Below, piece by piece: positions 1 through 6,853 of a stretch of 24,517 nucleotides of DNA. This stretch comes from Pseudomonadota bacterium (GTDB lineage Bacteria; Myxococcota; Polyangia; Polyangiales; Polyangiaceae). The stretch spans positions 1-24,517 of the forward strand of contig JAEZYO010000087.1 in the NCBI GenBank assembly GCA_023419055.1, written 5' to 3'. The first letter of the stretch is position 1. Each line of letters starts with the position of its first letter. Under the pieces are notes generated by a model that worked only from the letters and a program-made list of their open reading frames with translations, was not told the origin of the DNA and did no database searches. The position numbers and the translations under genes are program-made.

Positions 1-989
1 GGCGACACCTCCGTCGGGGAAAGGTCCGTCGTCTGCGCACGAAGCGCGAGCAGCTCGTCGACGAGCGCCGGTAGATCCTCGAGCCGGTCCCTGAGCGGCG
101 GAACTTCGAAAGTGATGACCGCGAGCCGATAGAGCAGTTGAGGGGAGAGTCGACCCGCGCGCACCGCCCCGAACGGATCGCGCGAGCTCGCGGCCATGAG
201 CCTGATATCCGCGTGGCGCTCGAGCGCGCTGCCGGCTCGGCGAAAGGTTCCGTCTTGAACGAGCCGCACCAGCTTGGTCTGCACAGGAGCCGGTAGGTCG
301 ACGATTTCGTCGATGTAGAGGGTCCCGCCGGCAGCTTGTTCGACCAGACCGGGGCGCCCCTGAGGCAGGAGCCCGGATGGAGCGCCACCGAACAGCGCTT
401 CTTCGAGGAGCGTGGTGGTGGAAGTGTTCACTCGGACGAACGGACCCCGACGACCCGACTCGCGGTGCAGGGCGCGCGCCAGAGTCGCCTTCCCGCTGCC
501 GCGTTCGCCGGCGATGAAGAGCGGCGAGAGGGAGCTTTTCGGCAAGCGAAGGACGGTTTCCTTCAGCTTCGCGAGCCCGGGTTTGTGCCAGGGCACGACG
601 TCCGGCTCGTCGACGTCGTTTCCAGTGACGTTCGGCTGCCGCGAGCGGAGCCCGCGCGCGATGATCAGGCCGAGCTCGTCGATGTCGAGCGGGACCTGGA
701 TCGCGTAGTAGGCGCCATGGCTCAAGGCCTCGAGCGCTTGTTCCTTGGACTCGACCAGAACGACGATGGGCACCGTCGAGTCCAAGGCGTGTAGCCTTTT
801 CAGAATTTCCGAGGGACGAGGACCGCTGCCGCTCGCTGTCCCGAGCACCACGAGCTCCGCTCCCGCCTCGAGCAGGCTAGAGCAGCCGTCGAGGCTGCTG
901 CACTCCGTCGCCTCGACCTCGTTTCCGAGTGCGACACGGATCCTGTTTCGCAATTGACCATCTCGGTCGAACACAATCACGCGCTTCAT
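1..989 (-). CDS. NtrC-family AAA+ transcriptional regulator, GAFTGA-less, C-terminus cut by window edge
   Basis: The visible 329 codons give a receiver-like N-terminal domain (about 1-115) followed by a sigma-54-interaction-type AAA+ domain. Walker A is GERGSGKA (161-168), a variant of GESGTGKE. Walker B is GGTLYIDEI (221-229). An NtrC-type PPLRDRLEDLP follows at about 297-307. The receiver part looks degenerate: strand 3 reads ELVVLGTASG with no acceptor Asp, and the usual KP after strand 5 is replaced by VP. Between LFG (199-201) and the Walker B strand, the GAFTGA loop that contacts sigma-54 is replaced by a Pro/Gly-rich segment. The ATG at 989 is the natural start. The DNA-binding end lies beyond position 1. 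Family membership is secure. Whether it can activate sigma-54 is doubtful, and a sigma-70 or modulatory role is possible. Confidence 0.9.
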   Translation of the reverse strand, partial: MKRVIVFDRDGQLRNRIRVALGNEVEATECSSLDGCSSLLEAGAELVVLGTASGSGPRPSEILKRLHALDSTVPIVVLVESKEQALEALSHGAYYAIQVPLDIDELGLIIARGLRSRQPNVTGNDVDEPDVVPWHKPGLAKLKETVLRLPKSSLSPLFIAGERGSGKATLARALHRESGRRGPFVRVNTSTTTLLEEALFGGAPSGLLPQGRPGLVEQAAGGTLYIDEIVDLPAPVQTKLVRLVQDGTFRRAGSALERHADIRLMAASSRDPFGAVRAGRLSPQLLYRLAVITFEVPPLRDRLEDLPALVDELLALRAQTTDLSPTEVS

Positions 990-1003
990 GCGGCGTGCCC
1001 CGG

Positions 1004-1019
1004 TGCACACTGCGTGCCT
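1004..1019 (-). promoter_or_regulatory. Possible sigma-54 (-24/-12) promoter of the truncated regulator
   Basis: The minus strand reads AGGCACGCAGTGTGCA, close to TGGCAC-N5-TTGCA, with the exact ten bases between GG and GC. It differs at the first T of each element. The predicted transcription start, near 993, leaves only about 4 nt before the ATG at 989. Either the message is nearly leaderless or the match is fortuitous. The rest of 990-1222 shows no gene. A weak GC-rich stem at about 1190-1215 could terminate the dehydrogenase message, but it lacks a T tract. Confidence 0.4.
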
Positions 1020-1222
1020 AAATGACCCGATCGTGATGCCGCCGCGCTTTCTGCCGCATTCGAAGCACTTAGCCGTGCCGAGAGCGGCGGATCGAAACAC
1101 CCGTTGCTGCTCGAGCCATCTCTGCCGAGTCGCAGAACGCCACAGGCAGTGATATCGCCACGCCTCTACCCGCGGGCCGAAATTCAGCGTCAGCCGCGGC
1201 AGAAAAAGCCGCCGTCAGCGCT

Positions 1223-2476
1223 TCACAGGGCTCTCGAAACCGCCTGCGCCTGGTGGCCGTTGTCGCGCGCCGGCTGGAGCTCCACCTTCGTCCAGCCAGC
1301 TTCGCGGCGGTCGAAGGCTTTGTAAGCATCGATCGCCGAGGCCAGTGGACCCTTCTGCGTCAGGACCGCGGTGGGATCGATGCGTTTCGTCCGAACCAGG
1401 TCGATGAGGTCAGGGACGAAGCGACGATGGTTACAGTTTCCCATTTTGAGCGTGAGGTTCTTGTTCATCGCCTTCCCGATCGGGAAGGAGGTGGCGCTTT
1501 CCGGGTAGACGCCGATGATCGACAGCGTCCCCGCCTTGGCCAGCGCTTGCACGGCCCAGATGAAGACTTGGGAGGGTCCGTCGCCCGGGATGAAGTTCTG
1601 GCCGACGGGGCTTTGTTTTGGCGCGATGCGCTTGACCTCGGCGTCGAAATCCTTCGCGTGTGCCTTGGACGCGTCTTTGCCCGTTCCCGAGTGAGCGCGG
1701 TTGGCGTCGACGCCGACCGCGTCGATGGCGCGGTCGACCCCGATGCCGCTCGTCAGATCTCTGATCGCGGCGACGGGATCTTCGCGTTCGAAGTCGATGA
1801 CCTCGGCTCCTTGCGCGCGGGCCATGGCGAGGCGCGACTCGACCGAGTCCACCGCGAGGATCCTGCCGGCGCCGCGCAGGCGAGCGCTCGCGATCGCGAA
1901 CTGTCCTACGGGGCCGCAGCCGAACACGGCGACGGTGTCTCCGGGCGTAACTTCGGCGAGCTCGGCGCCGAAGTAGCCGGTGGGAAAGATGTCCGAGAGC
2001 AGGATGGCCTGATCGTCGGTGACCTCGTCTGGGAGCTTGACGCAGGTGACGTGCGCAAAAGGCACGTTCACCCATTCCGCTTGTAGGCCGTTGAAGGGCC
2101 CGGTTTGCTCCGGCCCGCCAAAGAACGCCGTGCCGGCAGCAGGGCCGTTCGGGTTCGCGTTGTCACATTGGGAGTGATAGCCGGCTCTACAGTACGAGCA
2201 GGCGCCGCACGCGATCGTCGAGCAGATCACCACGCGATCGCCGGGCGCCAGGTTCCGCACCGATGCTCCCACTTCCTCGACGATCCCCACTCCCTCATGG
2301 CCGAGGATCGTTCCCGCTTTCATCCCGGGCAGCGTCCCTCGCACCATGTGGAGGTCCGTCCCGCAGATGGCGCTCGCGGTGATACGGACGATGGCGTCGG
2401 TCGGCTCGATGAGCTTCGGCTCGTCCACGTCGTCGAGGCGCACGTCGCCGACGTCATGAAAAACAACGGCTTTCAT
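1223..2476 (-). CDS. Zinc-dependent alcohol dehydrogenase, formaldehyde-dehydrogenase-like
   Basis: This 417-aa medium-chain dehydrogenase should oxidise an alcohol, or an aldehyde adduct such as a formaldehyde-thiol hemiacetal, using NAD(P) in the cytoplasm. Catalytic zinc ligands are visible at Cys38 (CGTD) and His60-Glu61 (GHEGVG), with Asp162 as a probable further ligand. The structural zinc cluster is Cys90, Cys93, Cys96 and Cys104. The Rossmann motif GCGPVG lies at 186-191. A long insert after about residue 260, before the C-terminal catalytic lobe, is typical of the formaldehyde dehydrogenase/dismutase branch. The start MKAVVF at 2476 is chosen over an in-frame ATG at 2515 because AAGGAG lies just upstream of it. 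The upstream ATG would also fall at the predicted sigma-54 transcription start. The true substrate cannot be read from sequence. Confidence 0.93.
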   Translation of the reverse strand: MKAVVFHDVGDVRLDDVDEPKLIEPTDAIVRITASAICGTDLHMVRGTLPGMKAGTILGHEGVGIVEEVGASVRNLAPGDRVVICSTIACGACSYCRAGYHSQCDNANPNGPAAGTAFFGGPEQTGPFNGLQAEWVNVPFAHVTCVKLPDEVTDDQAILLSDIFPTGYFGAELAEVTPGDTVAVFGCGPVGQFAIASARLRGAGRILAVDSVESRLAMARAQGAEVIDFEREDPVAAIRDLTSGIGVDRAIDAVGVDANRAHSGTGKDASKAHAKDFDAEVKRIAPKQSPVGQNFIPGDGPSQVFIWAVQALAKAGTLSIIGVYPESATSFPIGKAMNKNLTLKMGNCNHRRFVPDLIDLVRTKRIDPTAVLTQKGPLASAIDAYKAFDRREAGWTKVELQPARDNGHQAQAVSRAL

Positions 2477-2525
2477 CGCTCTTCTCCTTTTTGGGACGGC
2501 TGAGTCGGAAGGCACTCACAAGAAA

Positions 2526-2541
2526 AGCAACCCATGTGCCG
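2526..2541 (-). promoter_or_regulatory. Sigma-54 (-24/-12) promoter of the zinc dehydrogenase
   Basis: The minus strand reads CGGCACATGGGTTGCT, matching TGGCAC-N5-TTGCW at all but the first base, with ten bases between GG and GC. The predicted start near 2515 gives a leader of about 40 nt carrying AAGGAG before the ATG at 2476. It lies back to back with the plus-strand candidate at 2576-2591. Confidence 0.72.
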
Positions 2542-2575
2542 CCGCGTCGACGACGAGCCCGGGACCTAGTCATGC

Positions 2576-2591
2576 GGGCACGGCCCCTGCA
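2576..2591 (+). promoter_or_regulatory. Probable sigma-54 (-24/-12) promoter of the small lipoprotein gene
   Basis: The sequence GGGCACGGCCCCTGCA matches TGGCAC-N5-TTGCA except at the first base of each element, with ten bases between GG and GC. The predicted start is near 2602, giving a leader of about 58 nt to the ATG at 2660. Only 34 bases separate it from the divergent promoter at 2526-2541, so the two probably share activator sites. Confidence 0.55.
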
Positions 2592-2659
2592 ATGGGCGGC
2601 GGCGGACCCGAACGGCACCTCGCCAATCGGACCTCAGCATGAGGAAGGAAAGGAACGTC

Positions 2660-3055
2660 ATGATCACGAAGCAGCTCCTCTTCGTCGGGGCGATCACCGT
2701 CGCGGCTTGTTCCCACGATCGCAGCGAGCCGAAGAGCCCGCCATCTTTGACGCCGGCAAGTGGAAGCGAACCGAGCACGGGTCGCGAGTACGAGGCTCCT
2801 CCGGCGACGACGCCGCTGTCTCCGGGGGACGAGCGTCTACCCGCAGGTGCCGGCACCAATCCGCCGGAAGGGACGAGCTACGGCGACACCACGGAGGCGC
2901 CGACCCCGGCCGATCCGGACGAGATCCGAGGCCCTGGCGGCGACCCCTATCCGCTCGCAGGCGGAAGCGGAGGAGTTGGCGGATCCGGAGGGAGTACGAC
3001 CGGCGGGACCAGCGGCGGAGGCAAGGGCGGACGCGGCGGCTCGGGCGCGAAGTGA
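2660..3055 (+). CDS. Small Pro/Gly-rich lipoprotein of unknown function
   Basis: The predicted 131-aa product starts MITKQLLFVG and has a short hydrophobic signal ending in the lipobox VAAC, with Cys17 as the lipidation site. The mature part is low in complexity. It is Pro/Thr/Glu-rich to about residue 95 and then a Gly/Ser tail ending in a few basic residues. No catalytic domain is visible. Such Gly-rich lipoproteins are common in Myxococcota and may act as surface spacers, but no function can be assigned. The ATG at 2660 is preferred over the one at 2639 because it has AAAGGAA upstream and starts directly at the signal peptide. The gene is divergent from the zinc dehydrogenase and is followed by a strong hairpin. 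Confidence 0.8.
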   Translation: MITKQLLFVGAITVAACSHDRSEPKSPPSLTPASGSEPSTGREYEAPPATTPLSPGDERLPAGAGTNPPEGTSYGDTTEAPTPADPDEIRGPGGDPYPLAGGSGGVGGSGGSTTGGTSGGGKGGRGGSGAK

Positions 3056-3079
3056 CCGAGCGGAAGCGCACGCACGTCT

Positions 3080-3102
3080 CGCTTCAGCGAGCCCGCTGAG
3101 CG
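3080..3102. repeat. Inverted repeat, upstream copy of a duplicated dyad
   Basis: CGCTTCAGCG and CGCTGAGCG are separated by four bases and pair imperfectly, with one base missing. The left arm, extended to CTCGCTTCAGCG (3078-3089), recurs exactly at 3189-3200, where a longer and cleaner dyad is found. The two copies lie 111 nt apart between the lipoprotein gene and the DUF3175 operon. Confidence 0.6.
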
Positions 3103-3107
3103 ACCGA

Positions 3108-3145
3108 GGGGCGTGGCTGCGAGTCGGCTTTCGCGGCCACGCCCC
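3108..3145 (+). terminator. Terminator-like hairpin after the lipoprotein gene
   Basis: GGGGCGTGGC (3108-3117) pairs perfectly with GCCACGCCCC (3136-3145). The stem continues through a T-G wobble and GCGA/TCGC, giving about 15 bp and an 8-nt loop. The following bases are T-rich but not a true T tract. It lies 53 bases after the lipoprotein stop and before the DUF3175 promoter, as expected for a terminator separating the two units. Confidence 0.65.
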
Positions 3146-3188
3146 GTCGTCGTTCTTCGCGCGTCGCGAGCACTCCTCGCGAGCGCGA

Positions 3189-3219
3189 CTCGCTTCAGCG
3201 CGGCGTCCGCTGAGGCGAG
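3189..3219. repeat. Inverted repeat just upstream of the DUF3175 sigma-54 promoter
   Basis: CTCGCTTCAGCG (3189-3200) and CGCTGAGGCGAG (3208-3219) form a 12-bp dyad with a single wobble around a 7-base centre. It lies 11 bases before the -24 element at 3231 and repeats the left arm found at 3078-3089. It could be an activator-binding site or a second hairpin. The sequence alone does not decide. Confidence 0.6.
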
Positions 3220-3230
3220 ACGCAAAACAC

Positions 3231-3246
3231 TGGCACGGGAACTGCA
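3231..3246 (+). promoter_or_regulatory. Sigma-54 (-24/-12) promoter of the DUF3175 operon
   Basis: TGGCACGGGAACTGCA matches the consensus TGGCAC exactly and TTGCA with one substitution, with ten bases between GG and GC. The predicted start is near 3257, only 2 nt before the GTG at 3259. The message is therefore nearly leaderless, or translation begins further in. Confidence 0.72.
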
Positions 3247-3258
3247 CCACGTTCAGCC

Positions 3259-3618
3259 GTGACGACTGCGCGCAAGAAGACCAGGACGAAGCGCCGGGCA
3301 TGGACGCCAGCCAAGAGTTCGAAGGTGAAGTCGCGTCCGACGAGCCGCCGCTGGTCGAGGCACGTCATGGAGACGAGCGACGCCCTGGACCTCGACTCAG
3401 GCGTGTTCAGCGAGCGGGATCCGCATCGGATCGCGCTCTCGCTGAAGCGATCGGCCGAGCGCAGCAAGCGGCGCAAGTCCGAGCCGTACCGGTCGGCCAT
3501 GTCGATGCTCACCTTCTACATCAACCGCGGCGGCCGGAACTTGAGCGCGACGCGCAAGCGCGTGCTCGAGCGCGCCAAGACCGAACTTCGAAAGCTCTAC
3601 GGAAAAGAGGAAAGCTGA
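3259..3618 (+). CDS. DUF3175 family protein
   Basis: The 119-aa basic protein has a Lys/Arg-rich tail (1-29) and then the DUF3175 domain: RRWSRHVMETSDALDL, GVFSERDP, SLKRSAERS, and PYRSAMSMLTFYINRGG near the end. I recognise this family from stress-gene neighbourhoods, but its biochemical role is unknown. No ribosome site precedes the GTG at 3259, and the sigma-54 promoter places the transcript start about 2 nt upstream. An in-frame GTG at 3325, still ahead of the domain, is an alternative start. It is the first gene of a four-gene operon, and its stop directly abuts the next ATG. Confidence 0.88.
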   Translation: MTTARKKTRTKRRAWTPAKSSKVKSRPTSRRWSRHVMETSDALDLDSGVFSERDPHRIALSLKRSAERSKRRKSEPYRSAMSMLTFYINRGGRNLSATRKRVLERAKTELRKLYGKEES

Positions 3619-4128
3619 ATGCCAGAGAAGAAGACGCTACGGCGCGCGGAGAAAGACAAGCGAGCGGGTAAGAGCGCGTCGACGCAAGCCGGCGAGTTCG
3701 TGCGTGAAGAGGTTCACCACGTGCGCGAGGGGAAGCACGGCGCGCGGAGCGCGAAGCAGGCGATTGCAATCGGCTTGTCCAAGGCTCGGCGAGCGGGCGT
3801 CGACTTGCCGGCGCCTCGGCCAGGCACCACGTCGAAAGCCACCCGGGAAAAGGCCGAGCGCGAGACTTCACGCGCAAAGGGGCGGGCGCGCCCGGCGAAG
3901 ACCTCGCCGCGGAGGCGCCAGGCGACGCGTGAAGCCCTCGAGCGTGAAGGCCGCGCTGCCGGCTCGCGAACCGCGCTCTCGCGCCAGGCCCGAGCCGCGT
4001 CCCGCCGCCGGACCGCGAGTGACCGATCGGCCGCCGCCAAGCGCGCAGCCCGCACGAAAGGGTCTGCCACCCGCAAGGCCGCGGCCAAGAAGGCCGCGCG
4101 CACGCGTCGCGCGCGCGCCTCGAGTTGA
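3619..4128 (+). CDS. DUF6496 family protein with histone-H1-like basic tail
   Basis: Residues 1-68 match the small DUF6496 family: MPEKKTLRRAEKDKRAGKS, then GEFVREEVHHVREGKHGARS and QAIAIGLSKARRAGV. The last hundred residues are almost entirely Lys, Arg, Ala, Ser and Thr, ending in repeats such as KAAAKKAARTRRARA. They resemble the C-terminal tails of bacterial histone-H1-like proteins. DNA or nucleoid binding is a reasonable inference, but the folded domain has no known function. The start codon directly follows the previous stop, so the two genes are coupled. The Usp gene begins 9 nt after the stop. Confidence 0.85.
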   Translation: MPEKKTLRRAEKDKRAGKSASTQAGEFVREEVHHVREGKHGARSAKQAIAIGLSKARRAGVDLPAPRPGTTSKATREKAERETSRAKGRARPAKTSPRRRQATREALEREGRAAGSRTALSRQARAASRRRTASDRSAAAKRAARTKGSATRKAAAKKAARTRRARASS

Positions 4129-4137
4129 GGAGAAGCC

Positions 4138-4620
4138 ATGCGGATCCTACTCGCCATCGACGGCTCCGAGTTCTCCGAGGTCGCCGCCCAGATGTTGACC
4201 GAGCGGCCCTGGCCGTCCGGCTCGGTCGTTCGCGTCCTGTCGGTCGTGCAAGACGTCTTTCCCGTGAGCCCGGTCAGCGCCGTCGGTGCGGTCGGAGTGC
4301 CGCTCGTCACCGACACCCCCGTCAACTACGAGGAGCTCGTTCAGCCCAGGATCCAGGAGGCGGAGCGACTGGTGGCGCGGACGGCGGAGACCTTGCGGCG
4401 TACGGAGCTCGAGGTCGAAACCACGACGCGGCGGGGGGATCCGCGCAAGGAAGTGATCGAAGAGGCCGAGGCGTGGCGCGCCGATCTGATCGTCGTCGGT
4501 TCGCACGGCAGGACGGGCGTCAAGCGCCTCTTGATGGGCAGCGTTTCCGAGGGCGTGATGCGTCACGCTCACTGTTCGGTCGAAGTGGTACGAGCGCCGA
4601 GAGCGCAGGAGGCATCATGA
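4138..4620 (+). CDS. Universal stress protein (UspA family)
   Basis: This single-domain 160-aa Usp starts MRILLAIDGSEFS, with the conserved Asp of the nucleotide site. It carries the ATP-binding signature G-x2-G-x9-G-S as GSHGRTGVKRLLMGSVS near 121-137, followed by the typical closing strand SVEVVR. It is therefore probably an ATP-binding Usp. These are cytoplasmic proteins that support survival under starvation, oxidative or energy stress. The loop around VSAVGAVGVPLVTDTPVNY is typical of standalone family members. A GGAGAAG site precedes the ATG. The gene's stop overlaps the next start as ATGA, placing it third in the DUF3175 operon. Confidence 0.95.
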   Translation: MRILLAIDGSEFSEVAAQMLTERPWPSGSVVRVLSVVQDVFPVSPVSAVGAVGVPLVTDTPVNYEELVQPRIQEAERLVARTAETLRRTELEVETTTRRGDPRKEVIEEAEAWRADLIVVGSHGRTGVKRLLMGSVSEGVMRHAHCSVEVVRAPRAQEAS

Positions 4621-5390
4621 GATTGTCGCTGTTGGTCGCGGCGAGCTTGGGGCTCGTCCTTTCGTCTTGCGCCTGCGAGCGTGAGCAGCCCGCTTCGGAA
4701 CAAGTCCGTGAGGACGAGACGTCGAGCGAGGACGCGCTCCCTCGCGTCCCGCCCGATGGAGGACCCGCCGTCGGCACGCCGAGCCAAGACATGGCCGGGA
4801 ACTTCGAGGGCCGGGCGCGCGTGCTCTTGAAGCGTCCTGAGGGGCCGATCGAGATCACCCTCCTGAGCCGTGATCAGCGCTCGAGGTTGCAGGTCGACGA
4901 CTCGAAGCACCCCGAGCGAAACCTCGATCTGGTCTTCGACGACGATCGCGCCGCGGTGGTGTTGAATGATCGCAAGCAGTACTTCGACGTCGACCTCGAC
5001 AAACTCGAGAAGAAGTCGGACGAGACCTCGGACGTGCGGCAAACATCGAGCACCGACGACGTGCGCAAGGTCGTGCACGGGCTGAACTGCAACCCCAGGG
5101 AGCTCACGCAACCGGGACAGAAGATCTCCGCCTGTGTGCTCGGTCTGCCCAACGGGTTCGGCGCCGAGAGCTTCCAGGCGCTGACGGGGATCGACCTCCC
5201 CGCTTGGGTGGAGTACTTGCTCGAGCGCGACCTCTGGCCCGTGACCGCGACGGTCCGCGACGACTCCGGCAAGGAGCTCTACAGCGTCGAGGTCGTGGAC
5301 TACACCTCGAGGCCGCTCCCGGCGGTGGAGGAACTCGCCATCCCGACGAACTTCTCCCGCGTCGAGCCGCGCCTGCCGCTCCAGCGCTGA
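4617..5390 (+). CDS. Lipoprotein, DUF4412-like
   Basis: The predicted 257-aa precursor has a signal peptide and the lipobox LSSC, with Cys18 lipidated. An acidic Pro-rich linker follows. The globular domain starts near residue 60 and contains GNFEGRARVLLKRPEGPIEITLL, read as DUF4412-like: beta-rich outer-membrane or periplasmic proteins of unknown role. Cys residues near 162 and 176 could form a disulfide. The ATG at 4617 overlaps the Usp stop as ATGA. The longer open frame upstream lies inside the Usp gene and is not used. It is last in the operon and converges with the FAD oxidoreductase gene across only 5 bases. Confidence 0.8.
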   Translation: MRLSLLVAASLGLVLSSCACEREQPASEQVREDETSSEDALPRVPPDGGPAVGTPSQDMAGNFEGRARVLLKRPEGPIEITLLSRDQRSRLQVDDSKHPERNLDLVFDDDRAAVVLNDRKQYFDVDLDKLEKKSDETSDVRQTSSTDDVRKVVHGLNCNPRELTQPGQKISACVLGLPNGFGAESFQALTGIDLPAWVEYLLERDLWPVTATVRDDSGKELYSVEVVDYTSRPLPAVEELAIPTNFSRVEPRLPLQR

Positions 5391-5395
5391 CGCTC

Positions 5396-6844
5396 TCAGG
5401 CGAGCGGCGGGACTGCTCTTCCGAACACGTGCCGGAGCGCGCTCGCCGCCGCGTGATAGCCGCACATGCCGTGGACGCCTCCACCTGGTGGCGTCGACGA
5501 CGAGCAGAGGAAGACGTTTTCGAGTGGTGTCCGGTACGGATCGAGCTGCGCGACGGGGCGCGTGAACAATTGGTCCAGGGTGGCAAGCCCCCCGTTGATG
5601 TCTCCGCCGACGTAGTTTTCGTCGTAGGAACTGAGCTCCGAGGTGGTCTTGCCGGCGCGAGCTTCGATCGTCTTGCGAAAACCCGGGGCGAACCGCTCGA
5701 TTTCGGACTCGATCAACGGAGCCGCGTCGAAATCGGAGGCCGCGGGAACGTGACAGTAGGCCCAGGCGGTGTGGAACGGCGCCGGCGCACGAGCGGGATC
5801 GAACAGACTCGGCTGCACGAGAATGATGAACGGACGTGCCGAGACCTTTCCGTCGTAGATCACGGACTCGGACCGTTCCAGGTTGGAGAGGTCGCCCGAC
5901 AGATGCAGCGTCGCCGCGCGCCGGCAACTCGGGTCGCGCCACGGGATCGGCTCTCGCAGAGCGAGGTCGAGCTTGAAGATGCCGGGACCGTAGCGGTAGC
6001 GACGCAGGCGCCGGCGGTAGGTCGCGGGCAGACGCTCGCCAGCGAGGGCCAAGAACTGGCGAGGCGTGACGTCGAGGAGGTACGCACGCGCTGGCGGCAG
6101 ATCGGCAAGCTCATCCACGCGGTGTGACAGCTCGAGAACGCCTCCCGACTCGTGCAGGCAGGCCACGAGCGCGTCCGTGAGCGCCCGGGAACCGCCCTTC
6201 GCTACCGGCCACCCGACGGCGTGACCCGCGGCGGCGAGGACCAGGCCGAACGAGGCGCTGCCGGCGGCCGTGAGCTCGAGCATCGAGTGCGCCGCCATTC
6301 CGCCGAGCAAGGCAGGAGCCGCGCGATCTCGGAACATCGCGCTTCCGAGGCCGTGCATGGAGCGGAGCGCCGTCAGCCCGAAACGGGCCAGGAAGAAGGG
6401 CGAGCTCGGCCAGCGTAGCGGTCCGAGGATCATGCGCAAGAGCTCGTCGTAGTGTTCGACCAGCGGCTCGAGGAGCCGACGGTAGGCGTCGCGGTCGACA
6501 CCGAGCTGCCGCGCCGTCTCTTCGACGGAGCGCTCCAAAGTGACCGGGCCTTCTTCGAGCACATGGACGAGTGGCGCCGGCGAGAAGGCCCAGCCGAGCC
6601 CGAAGCGCTCGAGCCGCAGGCTACGAAAGAAAGGTGACGCCAGGCCGAGCGGGTGAACGGTGGAGCAGACGTCGTGGAAGAAGCCGGGCAGCGTGAGCTC
6701 CGCCGTCCGTGCGCCGCCGCCAGGGGTCGACGCGCTCTCCAGCACCAAGGTCTCTAGGCCGGAGCGCGCGAGCGCGATCGCGGCTGCGAGGCCATTCGGG
6801 CCCGCGCCGACCACGACCGCGTCGTACGTCTTCTGCTCTGCCAA
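5396..6844 (-). CDS. FAD-dependent oxidoreductase, phytoene-desaturase/PYROXD2-like
   Basis: The 482-aa protein opens with the dinucleotide-binding fold VVGAGPNG (11-18), with Glu36 at the end of strand 2, then PGGGARTAEL (41-50), the pattern of phytoene-desaturase and amine-oxidase-type flavoproteins. A second FAD-contact motif, SSSTPPGGGVHGMCGYHAA, lies near the C-terminus. It should carry out a flavin-dependent oxidation or desaturation on a hydrophobic substrate. No other carotenoid gene is nearby, so a carotenoid role is not supported. The start is the TTG at 6844, with AAAGG overlapping the SDR stop. It is the last gene of a three-gene minus operon, separated from the SDR gene by 9 nt. 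Confidence 0.9.
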   Translation of the reverse strand: MAEQKTYDAVVVGAGPNGLAAAIALARSGLETLVLESASTPGGGARTAELTLPGFFHDVCSTVHPLGLASPFFRSLRLERFGLGWAFSPAPLVHVLEEGPVTLERSVEETARQLGVDRDAYRRLLEPLVEHYDELLRMILGPLRWPSSPFFLARFGLTALRSMHGLGSAMFRDRAAPALLGGMAAHSMLELTAAGSASFGLVLAAAGHAVGWPVAKGGSRALTDALVACLHESGGVLELSHRVDELADLPPARAYLLDVTPRQFLALAGERLPATYRRRLRRYRYGPGIFKLDLALREPIPWRDPSCRRAATLHLSGDLSNLERSESVIYDGKVSARPFIILVQPSLFDPARAPAPFHTAWAYCHVPAASDFDAAPLIESEIERFAPGFRKTIEARAGKTTSELSSYDENYVGGDINGGLATLDQLFTRPVAQLDPYRTPLENVFLCSSSTPPGGGVHGMCGYHAAASALRHVFGRAVPPLA

Positions 6845-6853
6845 GGCTGCCTT

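Noticed and set aside
4125..4616. Upstream extension of the DUF4412-like lipoprotein frame
   Set aside because: This part overlaps the Usp gene out of frame and is Arg-rich shadow sequence. A signal peptide and lipobox begin exactly at the ATG at 4617.
5391..5395. Terminator between convergent genes
   Set aside because: Only 5 bases separate the two stops, so any terminator must lie inside a coding region. No T-tailed hairpin was seen.
4569..5942. Long minus-strand frame (457 codons)
   Set aside because: It is antisense to the Usp and lipoprotein genes and out of frame with the FAD oxidoreductase. No motif is visible.
5396..6844. Carotenoid biosynthesis assignment for the FAD oxidoreductase
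   Set aside because: The fold is phytoene-desaturase-like, but no phytoene synthase, cyclase or other pathway gene is nearby, and related flavoproteins have diverse substrates.
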